From positions 1 to 37,941 of the forward strand of contig CALMVQ010000376.1 of NCBI GenBank assembly GCA_937873135.1: a stretch of 37,941 nt of DNA, written 5' to 3'. The translations under genes were made by a program, and so were the position numbers. The stretch comes from an uncultured Scytonema sp. (lineage in GTDB: Bacteria; Cyanobacteriota; Cyanobacteriia; Cyanobacteriales; Nostocaceae). Under the pieces are notes generated by a model, which saw nothing but the letters and a program-made list of their open reading frames with translations, was not told the origin of the DNA and ran no database searches. Every line of letters begins with the position of its first letter. Position 1 is the stretch's first letter. Shown one piece after another: positions 15,617 to 24,668 of this stretch.

Positions 15617-16552
15617 TTATATTGATATTCCTATCTGCAGAAACTCAAGAATCGCTGCATTCACCGCCTGATTAGCACCAAATGAGGCATCATGACTACA
15701 GTTAGGAAGAACTTTTAACTGGGTATTGGGGATAAGTTGGCTTAATTTCTCACCATCTCTTACCGGGAACCAACTATCCTGTTCACCCCATAAAATGAGT
15801 GTGGGACTCTTAATAGTATGAAGATTATATTGAATTTTGCTGAGCAAATTTGGTTTATTCACCTGCAAATGCTCAATTTCTTTCGCTGCTATTTGTAATT
15901 CTTCAGCAACTTTCGTCAGGGTACCTGGAAACTCAATGAATGGATAAGTTATCCAATATACATCTTCTTGAGTCAGTACTGAAGGGTCAAACAGCACTCC
16001 ACGCCTTTCTATGGTCATAATTTCTCTTACCAATGGCGCAAATAGGTGTGTCAAACGTAGAGTGTCAATTGTTTGCACGATTTCTAGGGGTGCTTGAGAA
16101 AGAAAAGACATTCCCCAATGAGGTAAACGTTGAGGGAAAATAGGTACATTTACCACAACCAACTGTGCGATTAACTGAGGATACTCCTGAGCAAGGGCAA
16201 GGGCAATGACTGCGCCTAAGGATTCGGCTACGATGATGGCAGGTTCATCGGTTAACGCTTGAATAATTCGTGCTGACTCGATAATTTGATGACCATTTTT
16301 TTCTCGACGTGACACGGGTTTCTCTGAAAAGCCGTAACCTTTGGCATCAAAACAAATAACCCGAAAATGTTGAGATAGTGGTTGGATGCTTTGACGCCAA
16401 TTGTAGCTCCAGCTTCCAATGCCGTGAAATAAGAATAGGGGTTTACCTGTACCTTTTTCGCCATAAGCGATTTGTACGGGATAGCCATCAGCATCAGTAA
16501 TTATTAAATTTTGCCGTCCTTTGGGGAAGGTTTCTTGCCACCAATTTTTCAT
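15617..16552 (-). CDS. alpha/beta hydrolase
   Basis: 311 residues, usual length for the family. The oxyanion motif LFLFHGIGSWSYNW is followed by VICFDAKGYGFSEKP. The nucleophile is Ser111 in VAESLGAVIALAL (the glycine before the elbow is Ala). The acid is Asp in LILWGEQDSWFPV and the base His in NCSHDASF. The full triad is therefore present. It resembles haloperoxidase/epoxide-hydrolase-like serine hydrolases; the substrate cannot be told. ATG start at 16552. It stands alone, downstream of a 280-bp gap in which I saw nothing. Confidence 0.8.
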   Translation of the reverse strand: MKNWWQETFPKGRQNLIITDADGYPVQIAYGEKGTGKPLFLFHGIGSWSYNWRQSIQPLSQHFRVICFDAKGYGFSEKPVSRREKNGHQIIESARIIQALTDEPAIIVAESLGAVIALALAQEYPQLIAQLVVVNVPIFPQRLPHWGMSFLSQAPLEIVQTIDTLRLTHLFAPLVREIMTIERRGVLFDPSVLTQEDVYWITYPFIEFPGTLTKVAEELQIAAKEIEHLQVNKPNLLSKIQYNLHTIKSPTLILWGEQDSWFPVRDGEKLSQLIPNTQLKVLPNCSHDASFGANQAVNAAILEFLQIGISI

Positions 16553-16835
16553 AATTTTTGTTAAGCTATGACCAACAATCTGAACTCAGTTGTCAGAACT
16601 CATTAGCGAGAAATGATGTATGGGCGATCGCCGATACTGCATTCTGTGTAGGCTAAGGCAGCAAAACCCTTTCAAGGATTTCAACGCAAGCATAATTAAT
16701 TCTCTTGAACTGTCTAGCAAGTAGAATATAGACGCAGCTTAAAAACGTTTATTTGCTAGTTATATAGCTATGGTATTGGATCATCATGACCACAATATAT
16801 ATGTCTAACTAGCAAGTTCGCTTTTTGTAAGTTAT

Positions 16836-17378
16836 TTAACTGCCTGTTAAAAGTGTCCACAGCAGTCTAATGATGACTACGGAAATTATGACCAAGCCAA
16901 TAGCAATAAGTAACAGTCCAGCTAAAATAGTGAAGACAAACCACTTATCTGCACTCTTTCTCTGACTAGGAAACTTTAGGTGATCTTCCAACAACCTGAT
17001 GTTGTACTCGTTGGCTGTCCAAGCAAAATCAAATAAATCTCCCAAAAATGGTATAGAACCCACCAAACCATCTATAGCTATGTTCCCGAGCATTCTACTT
17101 AGAGTGGCTGTAGGCGCACCCAATCGTGCAGCTTCTAAGACAATATAGCCAGAAAGTACAACTCCTAAAAAATCACCCGCGACAGGTAGCAAGCCGATAA
17201 TTGGATCTAAACCAACGTGAAGCTTGATTCCTGGAATCGTAATCACATTATCCAGCAAACGGCTTAGCTGACGCAGTCGTTTCAAAGTAGAGACTTTGGC
17301 GTTTGGTTGAATATTAGGAAACTGAATACGAGGTTGAGACATTGGCGCGATCTCGTTTCTGTTGTTGAATCGCTCCAT
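16836..17378 (-). CDS. DUF4112 membrane protein
   Basis: 180 residues. The DUF4112 signature is clear: LDNVITIPGIKLHVGLDPII followed by GLLPVAGDFLG, then IPFLGDLFDFAWTANEYN. Hydrophobic stretches lie in the core and at the C-terminus (FTILAGLLLIAIGLVIISVV), indicating an integral membrane protein. The function is unknown. ATG at 17378 with GGAG seven bases upstream. Confidence 0.85.
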   Translation of the reverse strand: MERFNNRNEIAPMSQPRIQFPNIQPNAKVSTLKRLRQLSRLLDNVITIPGIKLHVGLDPIIGLLPVAGDFLGVVLSGYIVLEAARLGAPTATLSRMLGNIAIDGLVGSIPFLGDLFDFAWTANEYNIRLLEDHLKFPSQRKSADKWFVFTILAGLLLIAIGLVIISVVIIRLLWTLLTGS

Positions 17379-17582
17379 ATTCTACTCCGATCCGAAAATT
17401 TTTCAAAGCCTTATCAGTATATGTAACAATATTTACTAATAAACGTTTAGGGGTGAAAAGCTATTCATTGATACAAGCCTTCCACAACTTCCATTAGCTC
17501 AATCCAAAATTACGCTCCTCGCAACGGGTGGAACTTTCGGCGTTGCACGGTGCTGGCTCAATAATCTAAAATCCAAAATCGA

Positions 17583-18059
17583 ATGACTCAAGAATTAACA
17601 AAACAGTGGTTGGAAGAAATTCAATCGCTTAAACAGCGAGTCGCCGAACTTCAAAAAGAACGGGACACTGGTTGGGAAAGTGCGGAAAAATGGCGTAAAC
17701 TTTACAATACTGAAGCCGAACAACGCCGCGTAGATACTCAACTATCCCAACAGGCGATCGCATCTCTAAAAGCGGAAATCCAAAAACTTCAGGGTAGTGA
17801 GCTTCCCCAACTCCACGACACAGCAGCAGCGACAGCGATTCAACTTGAAATCGAACAACTAAAATCTGTAGAAGAATTGCAAACTAAATTAATCGCCGTT
17901 CTTAAAGAACGCGATCGCCTACTATCACTATTAAAAACTGAGCAAGATAACCACGCCCAAACACGCAAAAGCCTCACCACAGCATTGGGTGATGCCATTG
18001 ACGGCTTAACAAAGGAAAGGGCAGAGGGAGTGATATCATCTCCGGTAAATAAACCTTAA
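17583..18059 (+). CDS. coiled-coil protein, conserved cyanobacterial unknown
   Basis: 158 residues, nearly all predicted helix with heptad-like spacing (WLEEIQSLKQRVAELQKERD, ASLKAEIQKLQ, LQTKLIAVLKERDRLLSLLK). No catalytic motif, signal peptide or membrane segment. A cytosolic scaffold or adaptor role is plausible but unproven. It is followed by a strong hairpin (18068-18138) shared with the convergent thrC gene. Confidence 0.65.
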   Translation: MTQELTKQWLEEIQSLKQRVAELQKERDTGWESAEKWRKLYNTEAEQRRVDTQLSQQAIASLKAEIQKLQGSELPQLHDTAAATAIQLEIEQLKSVEELQTKLIAVLKERDRLLSLLKTEQDNHAQTRKSLTTALGDAIDGLTKERAEGVISSPVNKP

Positions 18060-18067
18060 TTCCGTCT

Positions 18068-18138
18068 GAACCCCACCCCGCCAAAGCTGTGCCTTGTCTC
18101 CCCTCCCCGCAAGCGGGGAGGAGTTGGGGGTGGGGTTC
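18068..18138. terminator. bidirectional terminator-like nested hairpin
   Basis: Outer arms gaaccccaccc (18068-18078) and gggtggggttc (18128-18138) enclose a tight inner hairpin: ctccccgc (18103-18110) with gcggggag (18113-18120). The run ttctttt follows on the plus side. It sits between convergent genes, a natural place for transcription to end, though the same GC-rich hairpin is also a common dispersed repeat. Confidence 0.5.
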
Positions 18139-18168
18139 TTTTGCGCTTTTAAGGCGCGTCTCTACTTT

Positions 18169-19260
18169 TTAAAATCCCATTGCCTCAGCGACGGTATGGA
18201 GTTCAGGCTGAATGCCTTGTTTAAATTGACTTTGATTGTGTTTAATGGCTGTCTCTGGATCTTTGAGCCCATTACCTGTAAGAACACAAACGACTGTTGC
18301 CCCTGCGGGAATTTGATCTGAGATTTGCAACATTCCTGCTACTGAAGCAGCACTAGCAGGTTCACAAAAAATACCTTCTTCTGATGCCAACAGTCTATAA
18401 GCGTCAAGAATTTCTGCATCGGTAACAGAGTGGAAATCTCCCTGACTTGCTGATTTAACAGCGATCGCTTTTTCCCAGCTGGCAGGATTGCCAATCCGAA
18501 TTGCTGTGGCTATGGTTTCTGGATTTGTCACTGGTACCCCTGTGACTAATGGGGAAGCACCGACTGCTTGGAATCCCATCATCCGGGGTAAGCGATCGCA
18601 CTTTCCGGCTTGATGATATTGACAAAACCCCATCCAATATGCTGTGACATTTCCGGCATTGCCTACGGGAATACACAACCAATCAGGTGAATTGCCTAAA
18701 GCATCAACAACTTCAAACGCCCCTGTTTTCTGCCCTTCCAAACGATAAGGATTGACTGAATTCACTAAAGTTACTGGATAGCTTTGGGCCATTTTGCGGA
18801 CAATTTCCAGCGCTTGGTCAAAATTACCTTTAATTGCCAAGACTTCTGCCCCGTACAGCAACGCCTGCGCCAGCTTACCGAGCGCTACATAGCCATCGGG
18901 AATTAGAACAAAAGCACGCATTCCTCCACGCCTAGCATAAGCTGCTGCTGCTGCTGAAGTGTTGCCCGTACTGGCGCAAATGACTGCCTTTGCTCCAGCT
19001 TCCTTTGCCTTGGAAATTGCCATTGTCATTCCCCGATCTTTGAAGCTTCCAGTCGGATTGAGTCCATCGTACTTGACAAATACACGTACTTGTCTGCCGA
19101 TGCGTTTGGCAAGAGAGGGTGCTGGAAGTAAAGGAGTATTACCTTCGAGTAAGGTAACGATTGCTGTTTTTTCAATAACAGGCAAGTATTCGCGATAAGC
19201 TTCTATGAGTCCAGGCCAGGGTTGGCGATGAGATGTAGCAACAGACAAGCTTAAAGTCAC
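18169..19260 (-). CDS. thrC: threonine synthase
   Basis: 363 residues. PLP-dependent fold type II motifs: [20 protein letters not shown] with the PLP lysine in SFKDRG, the phosphate loop [15 protein letters not shown], and [12 protein letters not shown] near the cofactor. This is the short threonine synthase class that converts O-phosphohomoserine to threonine in the cytosol. GTG start at 19260, with no better ATG upstream. Convergent with the coiled-coil gene. Confidence 0.92.
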   Translation of the reverse strand: MTLSLSVATSHRQPWPGLIEAYREYLPVIEKTAIVTLLEGNTPLLPAPSLAKRIGRQVRVFVKYDGLNPTGSFKDRGMTMAISKAKEAGAKAVICASTGNTSAAAAAYARRGGMRAFVLIPDGYVALGKLAQALLYGAEVLAIKGNFDQALEIVRKMAQSYPVTLVNSVNPYRLEGQKTGAFEVVDALGNSPDWLCIPVGNAGNVTAYWMGFCQYHQAGKCDRLPRMMGFQAVGASPLVTGVPVTNPETIATAIRIGNPASWEKAIAVKSASQGDFHSVTDAEILDAYRLLASEEGIFCEPASAASVAGMLQISDQIPAGATVVCVLTGNGLKDPETAIKHNQSQFKQGIQPELHTVAEAMGF

Positions 19261-19546
19261 AATGTTTGGAAATTGTTAGTTGTTTTAGTAAATTGGTAAT
19301 TGGTAATTTGTAATTGAGTTTGACAGTTCCTTGATAATTATCTTTCCCATGCCCCATCAACCATTAATCATTACCAGCCCCTCCTTTAATTGGAACAAAA
19401 TTATCGCGCTCGCAGTCGTTCAATAACAAAGATTGAATTTCATCATATAAATCCATAGGATTATGTAATAGGTTAATAAATCTTAAAATAGCACTATTAT
19501 TGTAATATTCCTATTGGTGTGAATCACATTCTAAGTCTGGTTACCA

Positions 19547-19741
19547 ATGTCTACATCTACTATTTCCCATATTGATTCCCAAGTTACGTGGGCTAGTCAG
19601 TTGAACAAATCTTTATATCAAGTAGAGCAGCAAGTCAAGTTTATGAGCTTGCAAGCAGAGGTTGAGTCACTTCTAAAGCAGTTAGAAAGCTTGAAAGTGC
19701 AACGGCAGGCGAGTACTAGCAATGAAATTGAAAATAATTGA
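19547..19741 (+). CDS. small coiled-coil protein, unknown function
   Basis: 64 residues from an ATG (MSTSTISHIDSQVTWASQLN). The second half is a short coiled coil (MSLQAEVESLLKQLESLKVQ). Compact, with a 280-bp upstream space for a promoter. Probably a genuine small protein; it ends 6 bp before the convergent gene. Confidence 0.5.
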   Translation: MSTSTISHIDSQVTWASQLNKSLYQVEQQVKFMSLQAEVESLLKQLESLKVQRQASTSNEIENN

Positions 19742-19747
19742 CGTGCA

Positions 19748-21214
19748 TTAAGAAGGGGTGGAAAGCATTCCCGTATTCAGTTTCTCTAAAAAGCTCTGAA
19801 TATAGGTAAGGCTATCATTTGTCGTTTTGGGTTGCCCTTTCAACCAGGAGTTAGCTCGTTCTTGCCCGTGCTGAGTTGCTAAAATCAGAGCACCCCAAGC
19901 TTGTACTTCTGGTCGATTAGGGTTAACCCGCAATGTTGCTTCTACACGATTCCACAATCGTCCTTCATCTGCTTTGAGTAGAGTCGCAATCTCTTGTGCA
20001 TTCTGTGGCGACGCCGCAAACACCTGCAAAGCTTTCCCCCAGCGCCCATCAACTAAATCCGCAAGCACTTGTTGACTTGGACTTGCCCAACTTATATCGG
20101 CTTGGTTTTTAGTCAGTTGAGAGTGCAAGCGAATCAGATCAATCTGCGCTTGCGCGGCTTCTGGGATTCTTCCCTTTCGCTGTTTCTTAATAAATTGTAA
20201 CCATTCAAAAGCTGGTGTCCATAATCCACTTCGAGCAATTAACAAAGCATTTTGGTAAGCTGAATCCTGAAAAGCAGCAGGTGTAAGAGAAATTGCTTCA
20301 AGTTGGATCGGACAGGGGATAAACTTGACAGGTTTGACTTGATAAACGCGCAACTGAGGTTCTAAACCTACTGTTTGATCGACAATTAACTCTTTTGGGC
20401 TAACATTCGTTGCAGATAGCCATTGAGGAAGTTGTCCGGTAGTACTTGTCCAAGGCAACATCAGTTGGAGGTAAGTGTGTTTGGGGTTGTAGTACACAAT
20501 GTGACCGTAGGCGATCGCATTCTTTCCAGAAGTGCGCTCACCCCGTAAATAAAACCACATGCCCGATGATGGTGTACCGTCTTCAAAACGTCCAATTTGG
20601 CTCAGAGGTAAAGTATTGCCGCTCCCTTGATTGTCATCTGTTGTGCGATCTAAAGTAGCGAATACAGAGGATTCTTCTGGTCCGGAGACAGGGAGGTGAG
20701 TCACCAGATGGTAGTATTTTTCTGGCAGATCAATTGAACGCTGATAAATTCTCAGTTCAACTAGATATTTACAATCTGACTGACAATTGGCACTTCTGTG
20801 GAAAACTGGTAGTAAAAAAGATTTTGTTGTATCACTCTCTAAAGGCAAGATTTCGCCAACTATCTGTCCCTGCTGACTCAAGGAGGCTTGAATTTGTTGG
20901 AGTGTTTGAGAGCGTTCTTCGTTGCTTAGCGGAATTTTTGCCCATTGAGGTAAAACTTGATTTAGCCCGACGAGCTGCTCTGGGTTAAAGATAAATTGGA
21001 TGCTAACCCAAATAAAAATTGTCATCAAACCAGCGCTACTCAACAAAACTACAACAGCGACTATTGACAAAAGCCACCTTTTGTGTTGAGAAGTTACATT
21101 AGCCTTGCCTTTCGGCTTTTTCGGAATTTTTTTAGAGATGCGCTTGTTCGCACTCTTATTCTGCTGATTAGATTTTTGAGGTTTTGGCGCTGGTTTTGAT
21201 GGGGGATCTACCAT
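19748..21214 (-). CDS. single-pass membrane protein with large soluble domain, unknown function
   Basis: 488 residues. A very basic, Pro/Lys-rich cytosolic tail (about 45 residues) precedes one transmembrane helix (WLLSIVAVVVLLSSAGLMTI FIW). The rest looks extracytoplasmic, with a Cys pair in CQSDCKYLVELRIYQ, beta-rich segments and a helical C-terminus reminiscent of TPR-like repeats (ALLIARSGLWTPAFEWLQFI, WGALILATQHGQERANSWLK). Conserved in filamentous cyanobacteria as far as I remember; no enzymatic motif. ATG at 21214. Confidence 0.6.
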   Translation of the reverse strand: MVDPPSKPAPKPQKSNQQNKSANKRISKKIPKKPKGKANVTSQHKRWLLSIVAVVVLLSSAGLMTIFIWVSIQFIFNPEQLVGLNQVLPQWAKIPLSNEERSQTLQQIQASLSQQGQIVGEILPLESDTTKSFLLPVFHRSANCQSDCKYLVELRIYQRSIDLPEKYYHLVTHLPVSGPEESSVFATLDRTTDDNQGSGNTLPLSQIGRFEDGTPSSGMWFYLRGERTSGKNAIAYGHIVYYNPKHTYLQLMLPWTSTTGQLPQWLSATNVSPKELIVDQTVGLEPQLRVYQVKPVKFIPCPIQLEAISLTPAAFQDSAYQNALLIARSGLWTPAFEWLQFIKKQRKGRIPEAAQAQIDLIRLHSQLTKNQADISWASPSQQVLADLVDGRWGKALQVFAASPQNAQEIATLLKADEGRLWNRVEATLRVNPNRPEVQAWGALILATQHGQERANSWLKGQPKTTNDSLTYIQSFLEKLNTGMLSTPS

Positions 21215-21299
21215 GCTACTTCTCAGTATATTTAATAGGTATTTTGTCTAAGATATTTTCTTTTATACTCGCGTTCTTTAGAGATTGCCTAGTGATCCG

Positions 21300-21333
21300 A
21301 GATCCCCGACAACTTTTACGAAGTCGGGGATCT
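21300..21333. repeat. agatccccgac palindrome, copy 1
   Basis: agatccccgac (21300-21310) and gtcggggatct (21323-21333) flank a 12-base centre. The copy at 36309-36342 has the same arms and its centre is the reverse complement apart from one base, so the two are inverted relative to each other. A decayed copy lies inside the MITE at 25748-25852 (right arm 25804-25814). Confidence 0.6.
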
Positions 21334-21466
21334 AAAGATAGTCTTCAGCTAGGAAAAATGAAGCGGTGTAAACTAAGTCATAATCATCAGGCAGAATAAA
21401 ATAAAGGTAGCTGTGGCAGTGTCATAACTATGCCGCACAGTTTCCACACCTAAAGGAGTTTTTTAG

Positions 21467-22078
21467 ATGACTCAAGCCCCACCGAAACTAGTAACCTTTG
21501 AAGAATTCGTGAAGTGGAAGCCTGACAGTGGACGTTATGAACTGCATGATGGAGTAATTATACAGATGCCGCAACCATTAGGCGATCATGAGGAGATTGT
21601 TGGATTTTTGGCGTCCGAACTAAATGCCGAATATAGACGTTTAAATCTTCCTTACTTCATTCCCAAAACAGCATTGGTTAAACCATCTGATAACGAATCC
21701 GGTTATTCACCTGATGTACTTATAATAAATCGTTCTAACTTGGGAAATGAACCACTATGGAAAAAGGAATCTACTGTTACTCAAGGTGCATCAATTCCAT
21801 TAGTGGTTGAAGTAGTCAGTACAAATTGGCGCGATGACTACTTCACAAAACAAGGTAAATATGAAGAGATGGCAATAACTGAATATTGGATTGTGGACTA
21901 TCTAGGTTTAGGCGGACGCAAATTCATCGGTGATTCTAAACAACCGACTATCTCGATTTACTTATTAGTTGAGGGTGAGTACCAAGTTACTCAGTTTCGC
22001 GGTGGCGATCGCATTCAATCACCAACCTTCCCAGAGTTAAACTTGACTGTTCAGCAAATTTTTCAGGCTGGGAATTAG
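21467..22078 (+). CDS. Uma2-family (DUF820) putative endonuclease
   Basis: 203 residues. The Uma2 PD-(D/E)XK-like core is present: RYELHDGVIIQM, then GYSPDVLIINR (Asp), then IPLVVEVVSTNWRDDYFTKQ (Glu; downstream Lys) and KYEEMAITEYWIVD. Uma2 genes are hugely expanded in cyanobacteria; their role is unproven. A strong AAAGGAG precedes the ATG. It ends right where an MqsR remnant begins. Confidence 0.85.
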   Translation: MTQAPPKLVTFEEFVKWKPDSGRYELHDGVIIQMPQPLGDHEEIVGFLASELNAEYRRLNLPYFIPKTALVKPSDNESGYSPDVLIINRSNLGNEPLWKKESTVTQGASIPLVVEVVSTNWRDDYFTKQGKYEEMAITEYWIVDYLGLGGRKFIGDSKQPTISIYLLVEGEYQVTQFRGGDRIQSPTFPELNLTVQQIFQAGN

Positions 22079-22080
22079 AA

Positions 22081-22272
22081 AACTTTGTAGTCGGTGGAAA
22101 AGTGCGTTCAACTATGTCGGCGCTATCTGGTGGTGCTGCACTGGGGCTCGACTTTGAGGAGATGGTCAGTGTCGTCATGGCACTAACCCTGGCAGAATTA
22201 AATAATAGCATGACGACGTATGCCGACCATCGGATTTGGCAGGATGTATATCGTCCTACAACGAAAGCCTGA
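22081..22272 (+). pseudogene. MqsR-family toxin remnant
   Basis: The frame reads NFVVGGKVRSTMSALSGGAA, then LGLDFEEMVSVVMALTLAEL and NNSMTTYADHRIWQDVYRPT, ending KA-TGA. The block SMTTYADHRIWQDVYRP is the core signature of MqsR-type mRNA interferases. The N-terminal quarter is missing (the frame runs into the end of Uma2), and the last strands (VYLKL...VSFKE in the family) are absent. Only the middle survives, so the toxin should be dead. No MqsA-like antitoxin is nearby. Confidence 0.65.
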
Positions 22273-22304
22273 GATTTAGCCACGTATCGAGCGAACATTA
22301 GATC

Positions 22305-22495
22305 TCATAAAAGAGACTTAAATTCGTCACGGCTTATTTGACAATCGTATAGTATTTGTGCTTTATAACCCGACCAATTGTTTCTCCAGAATGTATTGGA
22401 ACCACCGTCCGACGTCCATCACTATGTATCAAAATATGATGACTTCCAAGGCACTATAGCAACCTCAAAACCTATTTTACCAAGAGGCTATACCT
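22305..22495 (-). pseudogene. HicA-family toxin remnant with frameshifts
   Basis: Three minus-strand frames together spell a HicA: GKIGFEVA (near 22480), then GSHHILIHSDGRRTVVPIHS followed by GETIGR, then ILYDCQISRDEFKSLL ending at TGA 22305-22307. The GSHH histidine, the catalytic residue of HicA RNases, is retained. The reading frame shifts at least twice, so no full protein can be made. The matching HicB gene was not found. Orientation is opposite to the MqsR remnant. Confidence 0.6.
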
Positions 22496-22517
22496 TGATC
22501 CGTTCAAGGCTTTCTCT

Positions 22518-22681
22518 ACCGAAAACACAAAAACCGCTCGACAGACTGACAGAATTAAGCGATGCCTGCGACGAGCTGCGCTAACGCATTGAGCGCACCC
22601 TTCCAAGAGTTAGATCTTACAAGTGAAACCACACGCCGAGAAACCCTAATTGCACCCATACTACTGGAAGTTACAACGTAA
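22518..22681 (+). pseudogene. PD-(D/E)XK-like ORF remnant
   Basis: Two frames join into one fragment: LPKTQKPLDRLTELSDACDE, then, after an in-frame stop and a shift, RIERTLP and LDLTSETTRRETLIAPILLE. The 'T.ETTRRE.LIAPILLE' block is the linker to the nuclease core of a widespread cyanobacterial ORF family, as I remember it. The nuclease core itself is missing: the sequence stops at TAA exactly where the MITE at 22679 begins. Confidence 0.4.
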
Positions 22682-22808
22682 GTAAATGGGCGGGAAAATT
22701 TACAACTATATAACGAAATGTAAAATTTTTTAAAATTGGCTTGTAGTTGCGCTTTAGCGCTCTTAACAGCAATAAACTATTTTCGATTTATTTCCGCCCA
22801 CTTACTTA
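22679..22808. mobile_element. MITE-like element of 130 bp with TAAGTAA ends
   Basis: Terminal inverted repeats taagtaaatgggcgg (22679-22693) and ccgcccacttactta (22794-22808) match at 14 of 15 positions and begin and end with TA, as expected for TA-target elements. Inside is one half (22743-22760) of the gtagttgcgctttagcgc palindrome. Same family as 11852-11980. It truncates the nuclease-like remnant on its left. Confidence 0.6.
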
Positions 22809-22938
22809 ATTGAGAAATGTCAACCTTTAAGAAGGCATCCATTATTTAGTCGTACAAAGTTTAATGACGAACAGCCGTACCCTACACAGAACGCCTGAAG
22901 GCGAACGCCCCTACGACTGTGATCTATTTATCTGAAAA

Positions 22939-23902
22939 TTACTGTAATCCTAATTTTTTCAGAGCTTTCCATAAATTCCGCCGTCGCTGATGCTCAACTT
23001 GCCATTGAGCCAGCAAGATTTCATAACTTTGGGGTGCTAATTCCTTAAGTGCAGACATCCATTGAGCATGTTCTGTGTAATCTGAATTTCGGGATAGTTC
23101 GGGTTTCGGTACACATTGATGCAACTGTGCTTTCCAATAAGCCATTACTTGATCCCAAAGGTCATTAGGAGCATACTGCTGCAAATACGCTCGTCGGGAA
23201 GTATCATCAGGAGCAGACAAATCTGTTGGTCGAATTACGACTTGGTAAAATCGGGGATAGGGAGGTTGATTCAAACAACGGATCTCAGTCAAGTCTTTTG
23301 TTAACAAACGTAAGATGTCGTATGCCTCGCCTAAGTCTCCCCGATCACCAGGTAAACTTGTTAACCATTGCAGGATTTGTTGAGCGAACCAGGTAGCACC
23401 CTTATTGGGAGTAGCAATACTGTCGATTAGCCAATGCAACCACCAAATATCAACGCTTTTCACTTTTTGGTACAAGTCCCAACGAGAGTGGGGTTTAGCA
23501 CGTCGAATGATATAGTCGCGCCAAGATTGAAACAGAGATTGATGAGTCGTTTCACAGACTTGTATTTCTGCACAAGTTTGAAACATCCTTGCCCAATCAA
23601 AACAGCTTTCAAAGACGATGAGCTGAATCTCCAAAGCATTTACCCGTTGTAATTGTTCCAGTCTTTGAGCAGTCTGCTTCTTGCGTTATGTATTCCCCCT
23701 CTTCAAGGGATGCCTCCCCAATAATTTCATCCCATTGTCGCCACAATTCCAACCACGTTTGAGCTAATTTAGCTTGAGAAACAGGTTGCAATTTAGCTAA
23801 ATTAGCCTGTTGATTTAATGACTCCCGAGTGAGGATTTGTTTGACAGTCTCTTGAGTATTTGGTTGGAGTTGTGCTAAAGCACAAGAGCGCAGATTATCA
23901 GC
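22939..23902 (-). pseudogene. unknown protein gene broken by a frameshift, N-terminus missing
   Basis: Two consecutive frames on the minus strand form one protein. The upstream frame (open from 23902) gives AQLQPNTQETVKQILTRESL, ANLAKLQPVSQAKLAQTWLE and LWRQWDEIIGEASLEEGEYI. Near 23680 the frame shifts, and the second continues TAQRLEQLQRVNALEIQLIV through to 22939 with many Trp-rich helices (WWLHWLIDSIATPNKGATWF). No start codon exists before the first stop upstream, so the 5' end is lost too. I do not recognise the family. A single-base error or a recent mutation could explain the shift. Confidence 0.5.
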
Positions 23903-24392
23903 CTAATGTCACATTCGACAGCTACCAAATTCTTGGTATGTTAGACGTATTATCTCAAAGCCCTGCGTCAAAAACTGACCGCGTATTGCCAGAACTATTT
24001 TTCCTTACTACTTCAGACGTTACAGTTCCTTCAGAAACAACAGCTAAGTACAGCGTTTCATAAATTCGTATCGGAATAAAAGGCTTGTAGTTGCGCTTTA
24101 GCGCTAAAGCGCAACTACGAACATAACGCTATGAATTTTTGCAATTCTGTACTAAGGCTACAATTATGAACGTTGCTATCTGGCAATCGATTTTATGTGA
24201 ATATCCTATCACTCCTCCTATCACCCCTGCTAATCCTGTTACTGTCATAATGAGTGCTCCCATGCCGCTAAACCGCTAGCTTTATGAAGCGTATGGACTG
24301 AACGCGGTATTTAACCTTCCTGCAAAATCTGGGCACCTTCTTAATCCTAAGCCCAATCCCAATCCTTAAACTTATAATCTTGGTACTGTACA
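23903..24392. other. gap with remnants and repeat
   Basis: No credible complete gene. A plus frame ending at 24063 (FDSYQILGMLDVLSQSPASK...) is unidentified and may be a fragment. A minus 44-codon hydrophobic frame (24129-24263, TVTGLAGVIGGVIGYSHKI) is similar in style to the glycine-rich N-terminus of the protein at 24624-25547 but cannot be assigned. Confidence 0.3.
24087..24118. repeat. perfect 32-bp palindrome gtagttgcgctttagc
   Basis: 16 bases (24087-24102) followed directly by their exact complement (24103-24118). The same motif occurs as a hairpin inside the MITE at 11852-11980 and as a half-site at 22743-22760. Outside this palindrome, no TAAGTA terminal repeats could be found for this copy. 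Confidence 0.7.
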
Positions 24393-24668
24393 GTGCAATT
24401 ACACAGACTCTTTTTGACTCTTTGTTTAGGATTTTCCTCTGTAGCATGTTGGCTTATTTCTCAGTCTGTAGCTACAGCTCAAGATAAGTCGGCTTGCTTT
24501 ACAATTCCTTCATCAAGGCAAGTAGTTAATCGCAATCATCCATGTGTATCCGGCAAACGAGATGCCAATCTGGAAACTGTCCAGGAGATTCTAAAGCGAG
24601 GTCGTAACCTAGGTGACTCTGAGCTATATCAGGAGGCAATTACGGAGTTCACCACGCCCATGCCCTAA
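24393..24668 (+). pseudogene. secreted TPR-like protein, truncated
   Basis: 91 residues from GTG. A signal peptide (LFLTLCLGFSSVACWLISQS, cleavage near ATAQ) is followed by a Cys-containing region and the beginning of a helix typical of TPR units (RGRNLGDSELYQEAITEF). After that helix the frame ends TTPMP in sequence that is shared, on the other strand, with the end of the protelomerase-like gene. It looks like the 5' part of a TPR gene fused by recombination to the cut end of its neighbour. Confidence 0.45.

Noticed and set aside
24087-24118. 32-bp perfect palindrome as a telomere (telRL-like) target for the nearby resolvase-like gene
   Set aside because: The motif is a dispersed repeat also found inside MITEs, and the gene is truncated. 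There is no evidence that it is a resolution site.
24129-24263. 44-codon hydrophobic minus-strand frame
   Set aside because: Glycine-rich and membrane-like, but short, without a ribosome-binding site or homology that I recognise.
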